A stretch of 11,090 bases of DNA from Desulfobulbaceae bacterium (GTDB lineage Bacteria > Desulfobacterota > Desulfobulbia > Desulfobulbales > Desulfobulbaceae), in assembly GCA_011322715.1 (NCBI GenBank), contig DRLX01000062.1:1-11090 (forward strand), written 5' to 3'. The notes beneath the pieces are model-generated. The model was not told where the DNA came from. It did not search any database and saw only the letters and a program-made list of their open reading frames with translations. Below, piece by piece: positions 1 to 5,771 of this stretch. The position numbers and the translations under genes are program-made. Each line of letters starts with the position of its first letter. The first letter of the stretch is position 1.

Positions 1-251
1 GAAAAACCATCAACCCGAAAAACGAGCGAACAACCTGGTATAACCTCAACGATATGACAGCGGATAACCTGGCCGTGCAATATCGTAGGCACCATGGCAA
101 GCACCATGAGGAACTTCGCCACCCCGGTGACCACCGACACTGTTTCCCTGCGATTTGGGTTATCACGAAAGAGCATGATTAAACCGGCACCGACAAGGGA
201 AACGGTCACAATCAAAACGGGTAATATGGAAAATGTTGTCTGTTCCACCAT
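1..251 (-). CDS. Proton-translocating antiporter-like subunit (MrpD/NuoM family), 5' part only
   Basis: The gene reads leftward out of the window; 83 N-terminal codons are visible, starting at the ATG at 251. The protein begins MVEQTTFSILPVLIVTVSLV and shows two hydrophobic segments (about residues 8-27 and 41-60), then a stretch containing IPGCSLVFRVDGF. That pattern (short N-terminus, helix, polar link, helix, then 'pg..l.FrvD') is what I know from MrpD/NuoM-type proton-conducting subunits and differs from the usual NuoL N-terminus. It lies 106 bp after nuoK, where nuoL normally sits, so it probably supplies a proton-pumping membrane-arm subunit to this complex I. The Shine-Dalgarno is weak (GGAT about 4 bases before the ATG) within a T-rich leader. 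The catalytic lysines of the family lie beyond the window, so the exact subfamily is uncertain. Confidence 0.72.
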   Translation of the reverse strand, partial: MVEQTTFSILPVLIVTVSLVGAGLIMLFRDNPNRRETVSVVTGVAKFLMVLAMVPTILHGQVIRCHIVEVIPGCSLVFRVDGF

Positions 252-287
252 TTGATCCAAATAAAAATTAATAAAAGAAAATCAATA

Positions 288-319
288 TGTGTCCCGTGAC
301 ACACGGCTGTGTATCACAG
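288..319 (-). promoter_or_regulatory. Paired hairpins between nuoK and the antiporter gene
   Basis: Two perfect small stem-loops sit side by side in the 106-bp gap: 288-303 (6-bp stem, TGTGTC with GACACA, 4-base loop) and 307-319 (5-bp stem, CTGTG with CACAG, 3-base loop). Reading leftward on the minus-strand transcript, they are followed by a U-rich stretch (about 254-285) that leads to the next start codon. This could be a weak terminator/attenuator or an RNA-processing or stability element that sets the ratio of downstream subunits. It could also be chance, since the stems are short. Confidence 0.35.
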
Positions 320-357
320 ATGCGATAACGATTGTATTCGTCACTGAATGTAGCCAT

Positions 358-687
358 TCACCCTTTGAGTTTACTCAATTCATCAACCCCGATGGTCTGA
401 TAATTACGGAATACGGCAACGGCTATACCAAGGAATACGGCTGCTTCGGCAGCAGCTATTCCTATAATAAACAGGGTGGTGATCCTGGCCTGCATCGGAT
501 CAGGCACCAGATAGGTGCCGAATGCCATGATATTTATCCCAACCCCCTGCAGGAGCAATTCCAAAGAGATAAGAAAGCCGATCAGAGTCCGCCGAAAGAG
601 CATGCCGTATAAACCAATGGCAAACAGGGCATGGGCGACAACAACATACAGCAAGAGATTATTGGGCAGGGTGGCAAGAAATTCCAT
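358..687 (-). CDS. nuoK: Complex I membrane subunit NuoK
   Basis: A 109-residue, three-helix membrane protein, normal length for NuoK. It is part of the proton-translocating membrane arm of NADH:quinone oxidoreductase-type complexes. The two membrane glutamates that carry protons in the family are visible: E43 in SLELLLQGVGIN and E81 in AAAEAAVFLGIAV. The start ATG (687) shares one base with the TAA stop of nuoJ, and a good Shine-Dalgarno (GGAGGAT) lies just upstream, so the two genes are probably translationally coupled. The C-terminus ends in a charged tail (VDELSKLKG). Identification is secure from length, motif pattern and position between nuoJ and an antiporter-like subunit. Confidence 0.95.
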   Translation of the reverse strand: MEFLATLPNNLLLYVVVAHALFAIGLYGMLFRRTLIGFLISLELLLQGVGINIMAFGTYLVPDPMQARITTLFIIGIAAAEAAVFLGIAVAVFRNYQTIGVDELSKLKG

Positions 688-1199
688 TAGCCGATCCTCC
701 TGTTGATCAATGCGATGGTGACCGCGCCAAGGACGGCTACCGTAAGCAGGATGGAAATAATCTCAAAGGGAAGCAGGTACTCCTTGAGCAACATCCATCC
801 GATCCGGCTTTCGTCAATCTTATGGGCGGAGGCGACGATATGCCTGCCTTGAAGGCCTTTCAAGGTGGATCCCAGCATGGCGGTCACCAGGACAATTGGA
901 ATGGCCGCCTTGATATCGGGCGGATTAACCCCTTCATCCTCGGATTTACGGGTCAGAGAAACACCAAAGGCAATGGCCACGCAGACTGCGCCGATGTAGA
1001 TCATGATCTGCATCACCGCCACCAGGGGACTGCCCAGGTTATAATAGAGGCCTGCAACGCCGAGCAGGGAGCCTACCAAGCCGAAAAAACAGTAGATAAG
1101 ACTCTTGGATGTGACTGCAATGATGCCTCCGCCGAGAACCAGGACCAGGATCATGGCAAAGGAAAGGTAGTAGACATCATGGATGACTGTATCAAACAT
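687..1199 (-). CDS. nuoJ: Complex I membrane subunit NuoJ
   Basis: A 170-residue hydrophobic protein with about five membrane segments. The central helix region reads LVAVMQIMIYIGAVCVAIAF, matching the conserved NuoJ third helix ('vq.liYvGAv.vlf.f'), which forms the pi-bulge helix linked to conformational coupling. It belongs to the membrane arm next to NuoK and NuoA. The ATG at 1199 lies 83 bp after the nuoI stop, the largest gap inside the A-to-K run, and its Shine-Dalgarno is weak (purine-rich GAGCGAGAG). Its stop overlaps the nuoK start by one base. A soluble stretch (about residues 85-130) contains KSEDEGVNPPD. Nothing suggests truncation. Confidence 0.93.
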   Translation of the reverse strand: MFDTVIHDVYYLSFAMILVLVLGGGIIAVTSKSLIYCFFGLVGSLLGVAGLYYNLGSPLVAVMQIMIYIGAVCVAIAFGVSLTRKSEDEGVNPPDIKAAIPIVLVTAMLGSTLKGLQGRHIVASAHKIDESRIGWMLLKEYLLPFEIISILLTVAVLGAVTIALINRRIG

Positions 1200-1282
1200 A
1201 GTACTCTCGCTCTTTTTGTTTGACGGATCGAATCATGTCGCAGATATTCACGACAACCGGCAAAAACACCAAAACACGGATC

Positions 1283-1732
1283 CTAAAAAGGTGAACCAAG
1301 TTCCTGTAACAGATCCATTGTAGTAAAATCATTACGTGTATAAGAAGCCAGGGCATAATCCCTGGAAAAATCCAACGCCCCCACCGGACAGATCTCCACA
1401 CAGAGGCCGCACAAAGAGCATTTGGTGAAATCAAGCTCAAAGCGGTCGGCCATCTTCTTCTTTGCTCCCTCCGGTTTTTTTCCTGTCACGATAATACATT
1501 GTGACGGACAGTTGCGGGCACAGGAGGTACAGGCAATGCACTTGGGATAACCGGTGGCATCATCGGCAAGCATCATAATATGCCCCCGGAACCTATCGGG
1601 AAGGGGTGCCGATTCACGCGGCCACTGGACGGTCGCAGGCCGGGTAAACACATTGCCCATGGTCACGCGCATACCGGTGCACAGGCTGAAGAATCCCTTG
1701 ACAACCTCTTTTATGTAACAGCATTCCATCAT
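1283..1732 (-). CDS. nuoI: Complex I ferredoxin-like subunit NuoI (two 4Fe-4S clusters)
   Basis: A 149-residue peripheral-arm subunit that passes electrons from the input module toward cluster N2 in NuoB. Two complete 4Fe-4S motifs are visible: C65, C68, C71, C75 (CIACTSCARNCP) and C105, C108, C111, C115 (CSLCGLCVEICP). This is the classic NuoI double-ferredoxin pattern. The N-terminal part (MMECCYIKEVVKGFFSLCTG) is the amphipathic anchor that rests on NuoH. The start at 1732 is in an ATGATG that contains the TGA stop of nuoH, so the genes overlap by four bases; the second ATG (1729) is an equally possible start. It ends in TAG at 1283. Length is slightly short for the family but complete. 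Confidence 0.95.
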   Translation of the reverse strand: MMECCYIKEVVKGFFSLCTGMRVTMGNVFTRPATVQWPRESAPLPDRFRGHIMMLADDATGYPKCIACTSCARNCPSQCIIVTGKKPEGAKKKMADRFELDFTKCSLCGLCVEICPVGALDFSRDYALASYTRNDFTTMDLLQELGSPF

Positions 1733-2679
1733 AGCGCCAGTACCCCTGCGGTAATGATAAAGTTGATCAAGGATAGCGGAAGAAGGATCTTCCAGCCGAA
1801 TGAAAGCATCTGATCAATCCGCACCCTGGGAAATGTCCAGCGAAACCACATCATGAGAAAAATAATAGAGTAAATCTTGATCAGAGTCCAGGCCACCCCG
1901 GGTAGCCAGGGACCATGCCAGCCGCCGAGAAACAAAACCGTGGCCAGTCCGGCGGCAATGAACATGTAGGAATATTCAGCGAGAAAAAAGAGGGAAAAAC
2001 CCATGCCGGAATATTCGGTATGGAAACCGGCAACCAGCTCACTTTCCGCCTCGGAAAAATCAAAGGGACTGCGGTTGGTTTCCAGGGTTACGGTAATGAT
2101 ATAAACGATAAATAATATCGGTTGATACAGTACGTTCCAGGTATCCTTCTGGGCGATGGCGATATCCCGCAGGCTGAACGATCCGGTCATCATGATAATG
2201 GTCATGACGCAGATGAGTAGAGGTATCTTGTAGGCCAGAATCTGTGCCACAGCCCTGGCCCCGCCGAGAAGGGCATATTTGTTATTGGACCCCCAGCCTG
2301 CCAGCAGAATACCCAGGGTATTGAGCAGACCAAGGGCAATGATCAGAAGCAGGCCGATATTAAGCTCCCATGCCTGCACCGTCTCTGAAAACGGCAGCGG
2401 CACCATGGCGGCAAAAATCGGTACCAGGGAGACGATCGGCGCCAGCAGAAAAAGCGGTTTGTCCGCCTCATCGGGGATGACCAGTTGTTTGGATACCAGC
2501 TTGATACCGTCGGCCAGGGTCTGCAGAATGCCGTGCGGACCGACCTCCATGGGACCCAGACGAAACTGCATGTGGCCGGCGACTTTTCGTTCCAGCCACA
2601 CTAAAATTACTGCGTTGAGACCGACCAGAGCTGCAATAGCAACCAGATAGCCGACAACGCTGAGCAGGGAAATGTTCAT
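1729..2679 (-). CDS. nuoH: Complex I membrane subunit NuoH, with Lys at a normally invariant Glu site
   Basis: A 316-residue protein with about eight membrane helices. It forms the quinone-access channel and E-channel of complex I. Family landmarks are clear: ERKVAGHMQFRLGPMEVGPHG (from residue 30), TLADGIKLVSKQ, and the acidic loop ETNRSPFDFSEAESELVAGF from E200 followed by HTEYSGMGF. One departure stands out: the helix that usually reads 'YEIPL' reads AYKIPLL here, with K151 (codon AAG at 2227-2229 on the complement) where the family has Glu (E157 in E. coli NuoH, from memory). The start ATG overlaps the nuoD stop in an ATGA, and a strong GGAGGTGG Shine-Dalgarno precedes it. The protein is otherwise intact. 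Confidence 0.95.
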   Translation of the reverse strand: MNISLLSVVGYLVAIAALVGLNAVILVWLERKVAGHMQFRLGPMEVGPHGILQTLADGIKLVSKQLVIPDEADKPLFLLAPIVSLVPIFAAMVPLPFSETVQAWELNIGLLLIIALGLLNTLGILLAGWGSNNKYALLGGARAVAQILAYKIPLLICVMTIIMMTGSFSLRDIAIAQKDTWNVLYQPILFIVYIITVTLETNRSPFDFSEAESELVAGFHTEYSGMGFSLFFLAEYSYMFIAAGLATVLFLGGWHGPWLPGVAWTLIKIYSIIFLMMWFRWTFPRVRIDQMLSFGWKILLPLSLINFIITAGVLAL

Positions 2680-3809
2680 CTATCCACCTCCGGAATAACC
2701 ATGTCCAGACTGCCCAGGATGGCCAGGGCATCGGCAAGGAGCTGTCCTTTTGCCATTTTTGCAAAAATGGAAAGGTTGGCAAAAGAGGGCACCCGGTATT
2801 TGACCCGGTATGGCTTTTTACCGCCTTCACTGACAATATAAATAACCAGTTGTCCGCGTGGAGTTTCCACGGCAACGGCCACCTCACCTTCAGGAGCCTT
2901 GATCAGTTTGGGTACTTTGGAACGTACCGGGCCCTCGGGAATGGCACTTATCGCCTGTTCGATAATTCGCAGGGATTGCTCTATTTCAGCCATCCGAACG
3001 TTATACCGGCCAAGACAATCACCGTTCTGATCTACCGGCACCTCAAAATCATACCGGTCATAACCGGAATAGGGTTCATGTTTCCGAACGTCAAAATTAA
3101 TACCCGAGCCACGAAGAATAGGGCCGGAAAGCCCATAACCGGCCGCATCAAAAGGAAGAATAACCCCAACATCCTTGGACCTGTGATGAAAGATGACATT
3201 ACCGGTGACCAGATCATGGTAGCGCGGCAGACGGTCCCGAAACTCCTTGATGAAATCCAGGACCCTGGTCAGCCATGCTTCATCCACATCCGAGGGCAGG
3301 CCGCCGAAGCGGAAGTAACAGTAGGTCAGCCGGGAACCGGTGACCTCCTCTAAAATATCCAGAATTCGTTCACGATCAGTCAGGGCCTGTAAAAAGGGTG
3401 TGAAACCACCAAGATCAAGGAGAAAGGCCCCCCACCAGAGCAAATGGCTTGAGATGCGATTCAACTCGGTGGCGATTACCCTGATCGCCTCTGCCCGCTC
3501 GGGCACTTCAAACTGGCAGAGCTTTTCCACCGCCAGGACCCAGGCAAGATTGTAGGAGAGGGCACCGAGATAATCCATCCTGCAGACATAGGGAAGGGCC
3601 TGCGGGTAGGTCATGTTCTCGGCAATCTTTTCCTGCATCCGATGGCCGTAGCCAAGCACCGGATCGGCCTGAAGAATATACTCGCCGTCCATATGGAGGA
3701 CTACGCGCAGAACGCCATGCGTACCGGGATGTTGAGGACCAAGGTTAAGGGCAAAATTTTCCTCGCCTACCTTATCCAGTGTATATGTGGGTTGGATAGG
3801 TCTGTTCAT
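2676..3809 (-). CDS. nuoD: Complex I catalytic subunit NuoD (49-kDa type, compact form)
   Basis: A 377-residue homologue of the 49-kDa subunit and of [NiFe] hydrogenase large subunits; with NuoB it forms the quinone-reduction site. Motifs in order: NLGPQHPGTHGVLRVVL (residues 22-38), RMDYLGALSYN (77-87), ELNRISSHLLWWG (115-127), YCYFRFGGLPSD (163-174), SGPILRGSGINFDVRK (228-243) and the C-terminal ILGSLDMVIPEVDR. Hydrogenase nickel-binding cysteines are absent, as expected for complex I. Between residues 291 and 316 it goes straight from PEGPV to EVAVAVETPRG. Canonical bacterial NuoD has a longer stretch here with an 'lI.HF' helix, so this is the shorter form I associate with FpoD/NdhH of 11-subunit complexes. 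The ATG at 3809 overlaps the nuoC stop (ATGA). Confidence 0.96.
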   Translation of the reverse strand: MNRPIQPTYTLDKVGEENFALNLGPQHPGTHGVLRVVLHMDGEYILQADPVLGYGHRMQEKIAENMTYPQALPYVCRMDYLGALSYNLAWVLAVEKLCQFEVPERAEAIRVIATELNRISSHLLWWGAFLLDLGGFTPFLQALTDRERILDILEEVTGSRLTYCYFRFGGLPSDVDEAWLTRVLDFIKEFRDRLPRYHDLVTGNVIFHHRSKDVGVILPFDAAGYGLSGPILRGSGINFDVRKHEPYSGYDRYDFEVPVDQNGDCLGRYNVRMAEIEQSLRIIEQAISAIPEGPVRSKVPKLIKAPEGEVAVAVETPRGQLVIYIVSEGGKKPYRVKYRVPSFANLSIFAKMAKGQLLADALAILGSLDMVIPEVDR

Positions 3810-4252
3810 GATACCCCGCTGAAATCTTTGCAGAGTGGATGGAAATCGGCATCTTCGGGCAAGAGCAGATTGCGGCTGTCTGGACAGCCTTCAAATCGTA
3901 TGCCGAACATTTCAGTGGTTTCCCGTTCATGCCAGACCGCACCCGGAAATATTTTACCGATGGAAGGTTGAACGGCCCTGTTGCGGGGCAGGGAAACTCT
4001 GATTAACAGGCGCAGGGATTCTTCATAATGGTTAAAGAGGTAGATACACTCAAAAACCTTGTCCTTTATCTTATCAACCGCCGTCACTGTTTCGATGAAA
4101 AAGCCACCTCTCGCCAAGGCCCTGGCGAGGGGTTGGATCTGTTCTTTTTCAAGTACGAGCGAACAGTGCAGGCCGCTGTTGGGAAATTCCGTCGGCCGAT
4201 ACTCAATACCGACCTTATCCAGTGCTCTTTGCAGGGGATTAGTCGTCGCCAT
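3806..4252 (-). CDS. nuoC: Complex I subunit NuoC (30-kDa type)
   Basis: A 148-residue stand-alone NuoC, not fused to NuoD as in E. coli. It is a peripheral-arm structural subunit that packs against NuoD. The family signature WHERETTEMFGIRFEGCPD followed by SRNLLLPED lies in the C-terminal third. I chose the ATG at 4252 (MATTNPLQ) because an AGGAG (complement of 4261-4265) sits eight bases upstream; an upstream in-frame ATG at 4282 would add ten residues and deepen the overlap with nuoB. The gene overlaps nuoB by 14 bases and nuoD by four, which implies coupled translation. The protein is shorter than many NuoC because it stops soon after the signature. Confidence 0.93.
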   Translation of the reverse strand: MATTNPLQRALDKVGIEYRPTEFPNSGLHCSLVLEKEQIQPLARALARGGFFIETVTAVDKIKDKVFECIYLFNHYEESLRLLIRVSLPRNRAVQPSIGKIFPGAVWHERETTEMFGIRFEGCPDSRNLLLPEDADFHPLCKDFSGVS

Positions 4253-4763
4253 CTTCGGTTCTCCTTGGAATAACAGGGGCATCCGGGAATCTGCGTTTTC
4301 CGGTCAACTTTTCTTCCAGCTTCAAAAAGGCCTCAATCAGGGCCTCAGGCCGGGGCGGACATCCGGGAACGTAAACATCAACCGGGATGAGTCGTTCCAC
4401 ACCTTCAACAACGTTATAGTTGAAATCCAACTTGAACGGCCCGCCCGATATGGCGCAGTTTCCCATGGCAATCACCCATTTCGGTGCCGGCATCTGTTCA
4501 TACAGACGAACAACCGTGGGTGCCATTTTCTGGGTGACCGTGCCTGCGACAATCATAAGATCCGCCTGCCTGGGTGTTGCCCTGAAAACGCCGGCTCCGA
4601 AACGGTCAAGATCAAAACGGGGACCGGCGGCATGCATCATTTCAATGGCGCAGCAGGCCAGACCAAAGGTCAATGGCCACAGCGAATTTGCCCGCGCCTG
4701 ATTGAAAATCTTTTCAAGCTGGGCAAAATGAATTATCGGAGGGATAGTGCTTCCCGCTCCCAT
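4239..4763 (-). CDS. nuoB: Complex I subunit NuoB (cluster N2 protein)
   Basis: A 174-residue protein that holds the terminal 4Fe-4S cluster N2, which delivers electrons to quinone. The cluster ligands are visible: the tandem pair C37-C38 in LTFGLACCAIEMM, C103 in AMGNCAISGGPF and C135 in YVPGCPPRPEALIEA. The 65-residue spacing between the pair and the third cysteine matches E. coli NuoB. The start at 4763 is supported by AGGAG (complement of 4771-4775) seven bases upstream. The gene overlaps nuoA by 31 bases, the largest overlap in the operon. The C-terminal tail is charged (PRRTEDGDD). No sign of damage; identification is secure. Confidence 0.96.
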   Translation of the reverse strand: MGAGSTIPPIIHFAQLEKIFNQARANSLWPLTFGLACCAIEMMHAAGPRFDLDRFGAGVFRATPRQADLMIVAGTVTQKMAPTVVRLYEQMPAPKWVIAMGNCAISGGPFKLDFNYNVVEGVERLIPVDVYVPGCPPRPEALIEAFLKLEEKLTGKRRFPDAPVIPRRTEDGDD

Positions 4764-5179
4764 TTCCAGACTCCTTTTTTCCAGGCATAAACAATCGCCA
4801 TAAATAAGATGAAAACAAAAACAATCACGTCGACAAAACCGGTTATACCAACTCCCTGCCTGTAAATTCTGGCTATGGGAAAGAGGTAAAGCACATCCAC
4901 CTCAAAAACTATAAAAATGAGGGCATACATGTAATAGAAAACGCCGAAGCGGGCGGAAATCGCCTCGCCAAACGCCGGCATTCCACATTCGTATATAGAC
5001 CCTAAATACTTATTTTTTGCCCGAGGAGAGAGGAGATAACAGGCGACCAGAGGCGCTATGGCAAAAACTACCCCGAGAACAATAAAAACGGTCAGCATAA
5101 AACCATCGGCAACCAGGCCCGGGTCGGGGGGCGCCGACATCTGATGAATAAAACCGGTATGCAGAGCTTCTTCGGTCAT
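4733..5179 (-). CDS. nuoA: Complex I membrane subunit NuoA
   Basis: A 148-residue, three-helix protein and the first gene of the operon. NuoA packs beside NuoH, J and K near the quinone site. The loop SIYECGMPAFGEAISARF (residues 61-78) contains the family's YECG motif. The second helix has FEVDVLYLFPIA (residues 92-103), where most NuoA proteins read 'FDvE..fL.Pw'; the two acidic residues are exchanged and the Trp is lost. I chose the ATG at 5179 (MTEEALHTG) because AGGAG (complement of 5190-5194) lies ten bases upstream; the longer open frame to 5257 adds a non-conserved 26-residue leader. An extended polar N-terminus (about 25 residues) precedes the first helix. Confidence 0.95.
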   Translation of the reverse strand: MTEEALHTGFIHQMSAPPDPGLVADGFMLTVFIVLGVVFAIAPLVACYLLSPRAKNKYLGSIYECGMPAFGEAISARFGVFYYMYALIFIVFEVDVLYLFPIARIYRQGVGITGFVDVIVFVFILFMAIVYAWKKGVWKWEREALSLR

Positions 5180-5771
5180 TTTTCCGTTACTCCTGTTACA
5201 ATTGTTAAATGAATAGCGCAGTAAGCTACATGGTGGTATTATTAAAGGCAAATTCAAAATAATTTAACCTGCTATAAATTTTGCTTATAAAAAAGTCCCC
5301 AAAAGATTATATGCAGTATATTTATTAACATACACTCATAACCAAACCGGGTACCATTCCTGATTCAACCAAAATTTTTTTCTTTTCCCTTCAATTTATG
5401 GGTAAAATCCGGTAAAAATCCATATAAGGATTCTCATCGGCATTCCTTTTTTTTATTCAATCGAAAAGGCCTCGAAAGCAGGCAAAAGATTCGCTGGTGT
5501 CTGTCTGAAAATGAGGATTTCGGAGTCTCTCAGGCCTACTTATCTCGTTCAACCGAAAGGAATGCGACAAAAATAAGCGCAGGCATATACTATATATTCT
5601 GCACCTTATTTTTTAAGCATGGCGCAGGAATCAGGCGAAAATACCATTTATGGGCCGGCTGTCGCCGGTCTTCTCAAATAATTACCTGACATTTATGATA
5701 AACTCGTAAAAAGTTCAGACAATGCCTAAAGAGGGTTAAGTAAAAACACAGATATACATGGAAGTGCATCG
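5180..5771. other. Divergent intergenic region between nuoA and radA
   Basis: Nearly 600 bases, AT-rich near nuoA, with no open frame resembling a protein I recognise. It contains a tandem near-repeat (GGTAAAATCC then GGTAAAAATCC, 5401-5421). A short 5-bp stem (AAGGA/TCCTT, 5426-5448) runs into eight T residues, a weak terminator-like signal on the plus strand. An 8-bp stem with one bulged base lies at 5512-5532, and a GC-rich stem-loop at 5653-5670 (CCGGC/GCCGG core, loop TGTC). A possible plus-strand promoter has TTCTCA and TATGAT separated by 17 bases (about 5671-5699). The region must hold promoters in both directions; the structured part may be a leader RNA for radA or a small RNA. Confidence 0.5.
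5306..5311 (-). promoter_or_regulatory. Candidate -10 box for the nuo operon
   Basis: A perfect TATAAT reads on the minus strand about 130 bases upstream of the nuoA start, in very AT-rich DNA. The hexamer at the usual -35 distance (TGTATG, complement of 5329-5334) is a poor match to TTGACA, so either an activator helps or this is a chance match. No better candidate was seen between here and the start codon. Confidence 0.28.

Noticed and set aside
289..612. A 107-codon plus-strand open frame opposite nuoK
   Set aside because: It lies antisense to a clear nuoK, has no recognisable motif, and is explained by the opposite reading frame.
4059..4790. A 243-codon plus-strand open frame across nuoC and nuoB
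   Set aside because: It is antisense to two strongly conserved genes with good ribosome binding sites and shows no protein-family features.
5426..5454. Terminator-like AAGGA/TCCTT stem with eight T residues
   Set aside because: The stem is only five AT-rich pairs with a 13-base loop, and no plus-strand gene lies upstream, so it is not listed as a terminator.
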